A stretch of DNA of 64,000 nucleotides. It comes from Pseudalgibacter alginicilyticus (GTDB lineage Bacteria > Bacteroidota > Bacteroidia > Flavobacteriales > Flavobacteriaceae). The translations under genes were made by a program, and so were the position numbers. Location: positions 3,100,001-3,164,000 of the forward strand of contig NZ_CP012898.1 in the NCBI RefSeq assembly GCF_001310225.1, read 5' to 3'. Below are positions 36,984 through 46,147 of the stretch, piece after piece (position 1 is the first letter of the stretch; each line of letters begins with the position of its first letter). The notes beneath the pieces were generated by a model, which searched no databases, was not told where the DNA came from, and was given only the letters and a program-made list of their open reading frames with translations.

Positions 36984-39900
36984 TTGAATATCATCAACCA
37001 AACGATATGTCTCTCGATTAGAAAATGTTTACTACTTGCACTTAGTATGTTGTTTTCTATGGTACTTTTGGCGCAGCAACCACAACCGCAAGATTCAATT
37101 ATTACAGGATTTAGTTTAGGAAAAATAAAAATTCCAGATCCTAATAGTATAGAGGCAAAATACACCTATGATCCAATTATTGATCGTTACGTTTACACGG
37201 AATCTGTCGGTAGTTTTAGTATCAATTATCCGATTATTTTAACACCTGATGAATATCATGAATTGGTGGCTAAGGAAAACTTAAAATCTTACTATAAACA
37301 AAAAATTGATGCTTTTGAAGGTAAAAAAGAAGGTACTGAAGATGGACAAAAAAATTTACTTCCAGAATTTTATGTGAAATCAGGACTTTTTAGAACCATT
37401 TTTGGAAGTGATACAATTCAAATGGTACCACAAGGATCTGTAGAAATGGATTTAGGAGTATTGTTCTCAAAACAGGATAACCCGTCATTTTCACCAAGAA
37501 ATAGAAGTAATTTTACTTTTGATTTTGACCAACGTATTAGTTTAAGTTTAATGGGTAAGGTAGGAACCCGTTTACAAGTAACCGCTAATTATGACACGCA
37601 ATCTACATTTGATTTTCAACAACTTGTAAAGTTAGAATACGATCCTACAGCAGGTGGAGGTGAAGACTCTATCATTCAAAAAATAGAAGTTGGTAACGTA
37701 AGTATGCCTTTAAACAGTTCTTTAATAACAGGAGCACAAAGTTTGTTTGGTGTAAAAACTCAGTTACAGTTTGGTAAAACAACTGTTACCGGTGTCTTTT
37801 CTGAACAAAAATCGGAAGCAACAACTGTGGTAGCACAAGGTGGAGGTACGCTTCAAGATTTTGAATTGTTTATTAGAGATTATGATGAAAATCGACATTT
37901 CTTTTTATCACAATATTTTAGAGACACTTATGATGAAGCTTTAAAAACCTATCCGTATTTAAATACACGAGGTTTACAAATTACACGTTTGGAAGTATGG
38001 ATAACCAATAGAAGTAGTAGTACGGATAATGTAAGAAATGTTGTGGCACTTCAAGATTTAGGTGAGTCAGAATATGACGCAACTAACCCAGATAATGATA
38101 ATTTTCATTTAGATCCACTTCCAGGAGGGTTTTTAAATAATCCTGGAGGTTTACCTGATAACGGTAATAATGATTTTGACCCAACAGCCATTGGGTCGGG
38201 TTCTTTACTTACAGATTTAATTCGGGATGTAGCTACCGTTCAACAGGGTTTTGGTTCTTTAAGCTCCTTAGTTAGGGAAGGCTCAGATTATGCAAAAATT
38301 GAAAATGCACGAAAGCTTACAAGTGGGCAAGAATATACCCTAAATACAGAATTAGGTTATATTTCGCTAAACCAAAGGTTAAGTAATGATGAGGTTTTAG
38401 CAGTCGCATTTCAATATACGCTTGGAGGCCAAGTATATCAAGTGGGTGAATTTGCTAATGATGGTGTAGATGCAACAAATGTTACAACCAATAGTACGGG
38501 TGAAGTAACTTCTGTAGTAAATAGTAATTTAGTTGTAAAGTTGTTAAAAAGTAGTATCACGAATGTTAATCAACCAGTGTGGGATTTGATGATGAAAAAT
38601 ATTTATGATACAGGTGCTTATCAGTTAAGTCAAGATGACTTTACATTAAATATTTTTTATAATGAAAATACACCATTAAACTTTATTACACCTGTGGATG
38701 GCACGCCATTTCCAGATTTTGATAATTTTACCACCAATACTAGTGATGATAAACCCATTCGTGAAGTACCTTTGTTAAGATTATTTAATTTAGATAAGTT
38801 GAATTTTAATAATGATCCGCAAACGAATGGAGATGGTTTTTTTGATTTCGTTTCTGGTTTAACAGTTATTCCTGAAAACGGGAAAATTGTTTTTACAAGT
38901 GCTGAACCTTTCGGGTCTTATCTTTTTGATATGTTAAGGTTAGATGCTTCTGAAGATTATAATATTGATGCTACATATAATGCGAATCAAGAAAAATATG
39001 TATATGACATTCTTTATAAAGAAACTAAAACAGCCGCTTTAGACGAAATTGAAAAGAATAAATTCCAATTAAAAGGGCGTTATAAATCTGAGGGTAGTGA
39101 TGGGATTCCTATAGGTGCATTTAATGTAGCAAGAGGGTCTGTAAAGGTAACTGCAGGAGGAAGACTTTTAGTAGAAGGAATAGATTATACGGTGGATTAT
39201 CAATTAGGTCGTGTTCAAATTTTAGATGAAGCCTTAAAAGCTTCCAACACACCAATTGAAGTATCAACAGAAAACAATGCGGTTTTCGGGCAGCAAACCA
39301 AACGTTTTACAGGATTAAATGTGGAGCATAAGTTTAATGAAAACTTTGTTTTAGGAGCAACACTTTTAAACTTAAATGAGCGTCCAATAACTCAAAAAGC
39401 AAACTACGGAACCGAGCCTATCAATAATACTATTTTTGGCTTTAATGGTAATTTTTCAAGTGAAGTGCCTTTTTTAACTCGTTTAGTAAATAAGTTGCCT
39501 AATATAGATACTGATGTGCCATCTAATATTTCTGTACGTGGTGAGTTTGCATATTTAGCACCAGGGGCACCAAATCAAACTGATTTTGATGGAGAAACAA
39601 CTTCGTATGTTGATGATTTTGAAGGCTCACAAAATGCCATCGATTTAAAGTCGCAACAATCATGGTTTTTATCAAGTAGACCTTTAGATTTAGGACATAC
39701 CTATATTGGTCAAAATGATGAAGATGAAAATGGAATCCAAAATGGATTTGACCGTGCTATGCTAAATTGGTATAATATTGATCCTATTTTTTATAGTAGT
39801 CAACGCCCAGATGGTATTACTGATGATGATATTTCAAGTTTGTATACTAGCCGAGTTTTTATAAATGAACTATTTCCAAATAGAGATTTGGTGCAAGGAG

Positions 39901-42900
39901 AGCAATCGGTATTAAATACATTAGATTTAGCGTATTACCCAACGGAGCGAGGACCATATAATTTCAATCCAGATAATACAAACGGGAATACCATTGTAGA
40001 TGAAGCTCAATCATGGGCAGGTATTACACGCTCATTAACATCAACTGATTTAGAGCAAGCCAATGTGGAATATATTGAGTTTTGGTTGCAAGATCCATTT
40101 CAAGAGAACCCAAGTAACCCAGGAGGGAAATTAGTATTTAATTTGGGTAATATTTCAGAAGACATTGTAAAAGATGGTCGTAAGCTTTATGAAAATGGAT
40201 TGCCTAAGGATGGCGATGTAAGTTTGTTGCAAACAACAGATTGGGGAACAGTAGTGCCCCAAAACCAATCTTTGGTATATGCTTTTGATAGTACAGGAGA
40301 AGAGCGTACGAACCAAGATGTGGGGTATGATGGTTATAATGATAATGAGGAAATTGCAGCGTTTGGGACTGGTTTTGGTGATGACCCTTCTAAAGATAAT
40401 TACATCTATTTTTTAAATGCTGAAGGCGATATTTTTGAGCGTTATAAAAACTATAATGGGGTAGAAGGTAATACTCCTGATAGTTTTTCTGATACCGATA
40501 GAGGTGCTAATACTCAACCTGATGTAGAGGATATTAATCGAGATAATACCATGAATACCATTGATAGTTATTTCGAATATGAGTTAGATATAACAAGACA
40601 AAATTTACCTCAAGATCAGGCAACTTTTGATAACATGGCGGATTCTAATCCTTTAAAAATATTTTTAAAAGATTTTAAAGATAGGCCACGTGAGTTGCCT
40701 AATGGACAGTCTGTAAATGTGAGATGGTATCAGTTTAGAATTCCTATTGAAGGGAGTCATGTGAAAGCAGTAAACGACATTGCTGATTTAAGATCCGTAC
40801 GATTTGCTCGTATGTACCTAAAAGAGTTTACAGAAAACACCGTATTTCGTTTTGCAACTTTAGATTTAGTTCGTAGTGATTGGAGACGCTATACCCAAAC
40901 ATTGGAGGCTGATCTAGATAACCCTGAAGATGATATTACCGATTTTTCAATTGGTATTATAGGTACTATTGAAAATGAAGGTAGCTACCAAAGACCTCCG
41001 GGTGTTGAAGCTGAAGAATTATTTAATAATAATACAGTAGTAGAACAAAATGAGCAGTCATTAGTTGCCAATGTTTGTAATTTAGAAGGACAAGACGCTC
41101 GTGCGGTGTATAAAAATATTAATATTGATATGCGTCAATATAAACGTCTTAGAATGTTTATGCATGCAGATAGTGATGATGTGGGCACCCTTCAAGATAA
41201 GGATTTAGTAGGTTTCATCCGAATGGGAAGTGATTTAACACAAAACTATTATCAAATTGAAATCCCATTAAAAGTGTCGTCTGGAGGAGTTAGTGCAGAA
41301 GCCTTGTGGCCCGAAGAAAATGAAATTAATTTACCTATAGACGTATTGGCTCAAATTAAGGCTATTGGGATTTCAAATATGACTTTAACGAATGATGAAC
41401 CAACTTTTTATGATGTAATTGATGATCAATTAATCGAAAATCCAGTTCCAGAATTTTCAGCTTATACCTTAGGGCAGCATCGTGTAGCAATAAAAGGAAA
41501 TCCTAATTTTGGGGACATAAGAACTTTAATGGTGGGTGTTAAAAATAGCACGACCAATAATGATGTTTGTGGTGAAGTATGGTTTAACGAATTGCGTCTA
41601 TCTGATTTAGATAATGAAGGTGGTTGGGCTGCTGTTGTAAGCATGGATACTAATTTAGCAGATTTTGCAAATATTAGTGCAACTGGTAGTAAAAGCACCT
41701 CAGGATTTGGAGGTATTGAACAAGGACCTAGTCAACGAGCCTTAGAAGATGTTGAACAATATGATGTGGTTACCAATGTAAACCTTGGACAGCTTTTACC
41801 TAAAAAATGGGGGATACAATTGCCTTTTAACTATGCACAGAGTGAAGAATTGATTACACCAAAATATGATGAGTATTATAAAGATTTAACCTTAGAATCT
41901 AGAATTGAAGCCGCAAGTACTGAAGCGGAGAAAGAGCAGGTAAGACAAAATTCTGAAGATTATACTAAGCGAAAAAGCATCAACTTTATTGGTGTTAGAA
42001 AAATAAGAACAACAGATGCTAAACCTCGATTTTATGATGTGGAGAATTTAACAGTAAACTATTCATATAATAAAGAAGAGCACCGTGATTTTGAAATAGA
42101 AAACTCCCTAAGCCAAACAGTAAGAGTTGGTGCTAATTATGCCTATAATTTTAATCCAGTAGCGGTTGAACCATTTAAGAAAAATGACTCCTTATTCACG
42201 GGTAAATATTGGAAAATTCTTAAAGATTTTAATTTTAATCTTTTGCCAGCAAGCTTCACTGTTAACACAGATTTCAATAGACAATTCAATAAACAGAAAT
42301 TTAGAGAAGTAGAGTTGGGGGGAGGAAATATTGGAATTGAAGAGCTATTTAGAAGGAATTATACTTTTGATTTTCAATATGCCATAAATTATAACATCAC
42401 AAAATCGTTACAGTTAAATTTTACAGCATCTAATAACAATATTGTTAGAAATTATTTTAAAGATAATATTATAAATGGAGAACAAGACCCTCTATTGGAT
42501 GTTTGGGACGGGTTCTTTGATTTTGGAGACCCTAATCGGCAATCTCAAAACTTAGGTATTACATATAAGCTACCACTTAATAAAATACCAACCTTAAGTT
42601 TTATTGATGCAACCTATCAGTATAGTGGTGATTTTCAATGGCAAAAAGGATCGGATTTGTATGGTGAATTAGAAATTGATGGCGAAACTTATGATTTAGG
42701 AAATACGGTTCAAAACGCCAATGTGCATAATTTGAATACCAATTTAGATATGACGAAGTTATATCGCTATTTAGGTTTGGTTAAAAAAACGGTTAGACGA
42801 ACAACAGTACGTACTAGAAGCACACCCCAAGGTTTACCAAATGTTAATAATAACGCAAACACTACAAAACCAAAAAGTAACAGCAATTCGGGGACAAAAA

Positions 42901-44285
42901 TTTTAAATGCAGGTATTGACGTTATCACAAGCCTAAAAAGATTGCAAGTTAATTACAGTGAAAATAATGGTACTTATTTACCTGGATATACGCGTACGCC
43001 AGGGTTAGTAGGGACTTTTAAGCCTACTGTTGGGTATACTTTTGGTAGTCAGCAAGATATTAGGTCTTTAGCAGCCCGAAATGGTTGGTTAACTTATTAT
43101 CAGGATTTTAATCAGCAATATACTGAAACACAAACCAAACAATTGGATGTGTCAGCAAGTTTAGAGCCGTTTAGAGATTTTAAAATTGATGTGATTGGAA
43201 ACCGTTCATATTTTAAAAATTTTGCAGAAAATTATCGAGTAGATGTTAATAATGACAATGAGTATGTATCATTAACTCCAAATACGTTCGGAAACTTTAA
43301 TATATCTACAGTATTGATTAAAACAGCATTTGGAAAAAGCGATGTAAATGTTAGTGATGCTTTTGATGATTTTAGAGCCAATCGTATAAAAATAGCGGAA
43401 CGTTTGGCAACGCAAAGAGGTATTGATTTGAATAACCCAGACAATATCGATGCAGATGGATATCCTAAAGGTTTTGGAAAGAATAGCCAAAAAGTGTTAT
43501 TACCATCCTTTTTAGCTGCTTATACGGGAGTGGATGCTAATAAAGTGAAATTAGGAGCTTTTAGAGATGTACCTATTCCTAACTGGGATGTTAAGTATTC
43601 AGGGTTAATGAAATTTGATTGGTTCAAAAAACGATTTAAACGATTTTCTTTAACACATGGTTACCGTTCGTTGTATACCATCAACCAATTTCAATCAAAC
43701 TTAGATTATGATGAACCTGATTTTAGTGTTGATTATGATAGCCAGCCACTAACGGTTATAGACCAATCTGGTAATTATAAGAACGAAACATTATATAGCA
43801 ATGTTAATTTAACAGAAATGTTCAGTCCACTTTTAAGAGTAGATTTTGAAATGATTAATTCCGTTAAAATTTTGGCTGAAATAAAAAAAGATAGATTATT
43901 ATCTTTAAGTTTTGATAATAATTTAATGACCGAAGTTCAAGGAAAAGAATATACGTTAGGCTTAGGTTACCGAATTAAAGATGTTCGTATTCGCTCGCAA
44001 TTAGCAGGGCCTAAAAAACGAATTATTAGCGATTTAAATATGAAGGCGGATGTGTCTATTAGAGACAACAAAACTATCATCCGTTATTTAGATTTAGATA
44101 ATAATCAAGTAACAACAGGACAAACCATTTGGGGACTTAAATATTCAGCTGATTATGCATTTAGCAAGAACTTAACCGGTATATTTTATTTTGATTATAC
44201 CTTCTCAGAATACGCTATATCTACAGCTTTTCCGCAAACAACCATTCGATCTGGATTTACCATTAGATATAACTTTGGGAATTAA
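36984..44285 (+). CDS. sprA: T9SS translocon protein SprA
   Basis: A 2433-residue outer-membrane beta-barrel, the protein-conducting channel of the type IX secretion system, required for secretion and gliding. The start is a TTG at 36984, 6 nt after ruvA; it supplies a full signal peptide (SIRKCLLLALSMLFSMVLLAQQ), whereas the next in-frame ATG would leave only about ten residues before cleavage. Internal landmarks fit SprA: GRYKSEGSDGIPIGAFNVARGSVKV, FTGLNVEHKFNENF, TSYVDDFEGSQNAIDLKSQQSW and VWFNELRLSDLDNEGG. The C-terminus ends in strands finishing RYNFGN. Full length; no frame break seen. Confidence 0.95.
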   Translation: MNIINQTICLSIRKCLLLALSMLFSMVLLAQQPQPQDSIITGFSLGKIKIPDPNSIEAKYTYDPIIDRYVYTESVGSFSINYPIILTPDEYHELVAKENLKSYYKQKIDAFEGKKEGTEDGQKNLLPEFYVKSGLFRTIFGSDTIQMVPQGSVEMDLGVLFSKQDNPSFSPRNRSNFTFDFDQRISLSLMGKVGTRLQVTANYDTQSTFDFQQLVKLEYDPTAGGGEDSIIQKIEVGNVSMPLNSSLITGAQSLFGVKTQLQFGKTTVTGVFSEQKSEATTVVAQGGGTLQDFELFIRDYDENRHFFLSQYFRDTYDEALKTYPYLNTRGLQITRLEVWITNRSSSTDNVRNVVALQDLGESEYDATNPDNDNFHLDPLPGGFLNNPGGLPDNGNNDFDPTAIGSGSLLTDLIRDVATVQQGFGSLSSLVREGSDYAKIENARKLTSGQEYTLNTELGYISLNQRLSNDEVLAVAFQYTLGGQVYQVGEFANDGVDATNVTTNSTGEVTSVVNSNLVVKLLKSSITNVNQPVWDLMMKNIYDTGAYQLSQDDFTLNIFYNENTPLNFITPVDGTPFPDFDNFTTNTSDDKPIREVPLLRLFNLDKLNFNNDPQTNGDGFFDFVSGLTVIPENGKIVFTSAEPFGSYLFDMLRLDASEDYNIDATYNANQEKYVYDILYKETKTAALDEIEKNKFQLKGRYKSEGSDGIPIGAFNVARGSVKVTAGGRLLVEGIDYTVDYQLGRVQILDEALKASNTPIEVSTENNAVFGQQTKRFTGLNVEHKFNENFVLGATLLNLNERPITQKANYGTEPINNTIFGFNGNFSSEVPFLTRLVNKLPNIDTDVPSNISVRGEFAYLAPGAPNQTDFDGETTSYVDDFEGSQNAIDLKSQQSWFLSSRPLDLGHTYIGQNDEDENGIQNGFDRAMLNWYNIDPIFYSSQRPDGITDDDISSLYTSRVFINELFPNRDLVQGEQSVLNTLDLAYYPTERGPYNFNPDNTNGNTIVDEAQSWAGITRSLTSTDLEQANVEYIEFWLQDPFQENPSNPGGKLVFNLGNISEDIVKDGRKLYENGLPKDGDVSLLQTTDWGTVVPQNQSLVYAFDSTGEERTNQDVGYDGYNDNEEIAAFGTGFGDDPSKDNYIYFLNAEGDIFERYKNYNGVEGNTPDSFSDTDRGANTQPDVEDINRDNTMNTIDSYFEYELDITRQNLPQDQATFDNMADSNPLKIFLKDFKDRPRELPNGQSVNVRWYQFRIPIEGSHVKAVNDIADLRSVRFARMYLKEFTENTVFRFATLDLVRSDWRRYTQTLEADLDNPEDDITDFSIGIIGTIENEGSYQRPPGVEAEELFNNNTVVEQNEQSLVANVCNLEGQDARAVYKNINIDMRQYKRLRMFMHADSDDVGTLQDKDLVGFIRMGSDLTQNYYQIEIPLKVSSGGVSAEALWPEENEINLPIDVLAQIKAIGISNMTLTNDEPTFYDVIDDQLIENPVPEFSAYTLGQHRVAIKGNPNFGDIRTLMVGVKNSTTNNDVCGEVWFNELRLSDLDNEGGWAAVVSMDTNLADFANISATGSKSTSGFGGIEQGPSQRALEDVEQYDVVTNVNLGQLLPKKWGIQLPFNYAQSEELITPKYDEYYKDLTLESRIEAASTEAEKEQVRQNSEDYTKRKSINFIGVRKIRTTDAKPRFYDVENLTVNYSYNKEEHRDFEIENSLSQTVRVGANYAYNFNPVAVEPFKKNDSLFTGKYWKILKDFNFNLLPASFTVNTDFNRQFNKQKFREVELGGGNIGIEELFRRNYTFDFQYAINYNITKSLQLNFTASNNNIVRNYFKDNIINGEQDPLLDVWDGFFDFGDPNRQSQNLGITYKLPLNKIPTLSFIDATYQYSGDFQWQKGSDLYGELEIDGETYDLGNTVQNANVHNLNTNLDMTKLYRYLGLVKKTVRRTTVRTRSTPQGLPNVNNNANTTKPKSNSNSGTKILNAGIDVITSLKRLQVNYSENNGTYLPGYTRTPGLVGTFKPTVGYTFGSQQDIRSLAARNGWLTYYQDFNQQYTETQTKQLDVSASLEPFRDFKIDVIGNRSYFKNFAENYRVDVNNDNEYVSLTPNTFGNFNISTVLIKTAFGKSDVNVSDAFDDFRANRIKIAERLATQRGIDLNNPDNIDADGYPKGFGKNSQKVLLPSFLAAYTGVDANKVKLGAFRDVPIPNWDVKYSGLMKFDWFKKRFKRFSLTHGYRSLYTINQFQSNLDYDEPDFSVDYDSQPLTVIDQSGNYKNETLYSNVNLTEMFSPLLRVDFEMINSVKILAEIKKDRLLSLSFDNNLMTEVQGKEYTLGLGYRIKDVRIRSQLAGPKKRIISDLNMKADVSIRDNKTIIRYLDLDNNQVTTGQTIWGLKYSADYAFSKNLTGIFYFDYTFSEYAISTAFPQTTIRSGFTIRYNFGN

Positions 44286-44297
44286 AAGAATTACTAT

Positions 44298-44327
44298 TTG
44301 AATTTATAATAGGAATAAATACATTTG
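44298..44327 (+). promoter_or_regulatory. promoter of gcvH
   Basis: TTG at 44298-44300, a 19-nt spacer and TACATTTG at 44320-44327 match the flavobacterial consensus well, 24 bp upstream of the gcvH ATG. Confidence 0.62.
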
Positions 44328-44351
44328 CTAAAAACTAATTAATAAAATACT

Positions 44352-44732
44352 ATGAATATTCCATCAGAATTAAAATATACAAAGGATCATGAATGGGTAA
44401 GTATCGAAGGCGATATAGCTACTATTGGTATTACAGATTTTGCTCAAAGTGAGTTGGGAGATATTGTATATGTAGAAGTTGAAACAGTTGATGAAACCTT
44501 AGAGGCTGAAGAAATTTTTGGTACCGTAGAAGCTGTTAAAACAGTCTCTGATTTGTTTTTGCCTTTGTCGGGTGAAATCATAGAATTTAACGAAGGTTTA
44601 GAAGATGAACCAGAAAATGTAAATACTGATCCTTATGGTAAAGGTTGGATGATAAAGCTTAAATGTTCTGATCTTTCGCAGGTTGCGACTTTAATGTCTG
44701 CTGATGATTATAAAGCCCTAATAGGTGCATAA
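44352..44732 (+). CDS. gcvH: glycine cleavage system H protein
   Basis: A 126-residue lipoyl carrier of the glycine cleavage complex. [35 protein letters not shown] is the family start and the lipoylated lysine is in [11 protein letters not shown] ([19 protein letters not shown]). It is a single copy here, away from other gcv genes. Its last bases overlap the next gene by 8 nt, which suggests translational coupling to the VanZ-like gene. Confidence 0.96.
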   Translation: MNIPSELKYTKDHEWVSIEGDIATIGITDFAQSELGDIVYVEVETVDETLEAEEIFGTVEAVKTVSDLFLPLSGEIIEFNEGLEDEPENVNTDPYGKGWMIKLKCSDLSQVATLMSADDYKALIGA

Positions 44733-45102
44733 AAAAATTTGGACATTATTAGCAATAGTCTATACCACAACTTTAATGCTGGTAAGTTTAATGACTTTAA
44801 GAAACCTTCCAAGTGTCGGGGTTTCTCATGGCGATAAGATATTTCATTTTTTAGCTTATTTTATCCTAACTTCTTTATGGGCATTTGCATTTTACAACAA
44901 CTTTAAATTAAAAAAAATAAAATCAATAATGATTGCTTTTGTTATATCTGTAGTATTTGGTATAGTTGTTGAGGTATTACAAGGAACAGTGACATCTTAT
45001 AGATCTTTAGATGTTTATGATATGTTAGCTAATACTTTTGGAGCTTTACTTGCTACGGGAGTATTAGTAATTAATAATTTTAAGCGTATTAAAAAATTGT
45101 AA
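44725..45102 (+). CDS. VanZ family membrane protein
   Basis: A 125-residue protein with four hydrophobic helices. The GTG at 44725 overlaps gcvH by 8 nt and is preferred because the first helix ([18 protein letters not shown]) begins directly after it; an ATG at 44776 would truncate that helix. VanZ landmarks are [36 protein letters not shown], and [18 protein letters not shown]. The family includes VanZ, linked to teicoplanin resistance, but most chromosomal members have unknown roles. Confidence 0.88.
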   Translation: MHKKIWTLLAIVYTTTLMLVSLMTLRNLPSVGVSHGDKIFHFLAYFILTSLWAFAFYNNFKLKKIKSIMIAFVISVVFGIVVEVLQGTVTSYRSLDVYDMLANTFGALLATGVLVINNFKRIKKL

Positions 45103-45160
45103 ACGCTTGCTTTTTTGAAAAATAAATAGTTATTTTAGCAACCTAGAAAACGATTAAATT

Positions 45161-45883
45161 ATGGAACTTAAGAAAAATCCCAAAGCAAATGTTGGAAGAA
45201 ACAGTTCGCTTTATTTCGCAATTGGTTTGGCACTGATGTTGTTTTTAACAAATTTAGCTATCAATTACAAAACTTACGATAAAGAAGTAATTGATATAGG
45301 CTCTTTAGATATGGAAGATGAATTTGAAGAAGAAATTCCAATTACTGAGCTATTACAATCTCCACCACCACCGCCACCACCACCAGCTGCTCCAGAAGTC
45401 ATTGAGATTGTGGAAGATGAGGTAGAAATTGAAGAAACTGTTATTGAAACTACTGAAACAGATCAAGCTGAAGAGATTATTGAAGTTCAGCAAGTAGAAG
45501 TAGCAGAAGTTGTAGAAGATATAGAAGTTCCTTTTGCTGTAATCGAAAATGTTCCTGTATTCCCAGGTTGTGAAAAGAAAAAGACAAATAATGACAAGAA
45601 AAAATGTATGTCTGATGAGATTACAAAATTTGTTGGTAAAAAGTTTAATACAGAACTTGCAAGTGAATTAGGGTTATCAGGAAGACAACGTATAAATGTT
45701 ATTTTTAAAATTGACAAAACAGGTAGTATTACAGGTGTTATGGCTAGAGCTCCACATCCAGGATTAGAAAAGGAAGCAGCAAGAGTTATAAATTTATTGC
45801 CTAAAATGCAACCAGGGAAACAACGAGGGAAAGCAGTAACTGTACCATATTCTTTACCAATTGTTTTCCAAGTACAAGATTAA
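45161..45883 (+). CDS. tonB: energy transducer TonB
   Basis: A 240-residue inner-membrane protein linking the proton-motive force to outer-membrane transporters. One N-terminal helix (about 17-36), an acidic segment, a polyproline run at residues 68-75, a long Glu/Val-rich periplasmic spacer, and a C-terminal TonB domain (about 150-240: RINVIFKIDKTGSITGVMARAPHPGLEKEAARVINLLPKM). The C-terminal ligand domain is the short Bacteroidota type. No exbB or exbD gene is adjacent. A remB-like gene follows whose N-terminus contains a similar domain. A near-consensus promoter element (TATTTTAG, 45131-45138) precedes it. Confidence 0.92.
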   Translation: MELKKNPKANVGRNSSLYFAIGLALMLFLTNLAINYKTYDKEVIDIGSLDMEDEFEEEIPITELLQSPPPPPPPPAAPEVIEIVEDEVEIEETVIETTETDQAEEIIEVQQVEVAEVVEDIEVPFAVIENVPVFPGCEKKKTNNDKKKCMSDEITKFVGKKFNTELASELGLSGRQRINVIFKIDKTGSITGVMARAPHPGLEKEAARVINLLPKMQPGKQRGKAVTVPYSLPIVFQVQD

Positions 45884-45956
45884 ATTCAATTTCCTACTCT
45901 TCTGTTGCTTAACATAGAAAAAAGAAGAATTGGAGTAGAAAATAAAAATAATTTAG

Positions 45957-45997
45957 AAACCCCCGTTACATTTATGTATCGGGGGTTCTTTTTTTTT
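45957..45997 (+). terminator. terminator after tonB
   Basis: Stem AACCCCCG with CGGGGGTT, extended inside by a TACA/TGTA pairing, and nine T residues. It starts 74 nt after the tonB stop. Confidence 0.85.
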
Positions 45998-46048
45998 GAA
46001 TCTGTTTTTATTCTAAAAAGTTAGACTTCTTATTTTAAAGGATGTAGG

Positions 46049-46076
46049 GAAACAGGTTTCATTGAAACGTTAACGT
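46049..46076. promoter_or_regulatory. cluster of inverted repeats upstream of the remB-like gene
   Basis: GAAAC-AG-GTTTC (46049-46060) is followed by another GAAAC (46064-46068) and the perfect palindrome ACGTTAACGT (46067-46076). A near-consensus -7 box TATCTTTC lies at 46113-46120. The arrangement resembles a protein-binding site ahead of a promoter, but no regulator is identified. Confidence 0.35.
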
Positions 46077-46147
46077 CTCATTACGTAAGATAAAGATTTT
46101 AAAAAATATAAGTATCTTTCGGCATAATATCAAATCTACTTAATTCC

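Noticed and set aside
46049-46080. ECF promoter (GAAAC ... CGTC) before the remB-like gene
   Set aside because: The distance between GAAAC and CGTC is about 20 nt, longer than the usual 16-17 nt, and a near-consensus TAnnTTTG-like box lies downstream.
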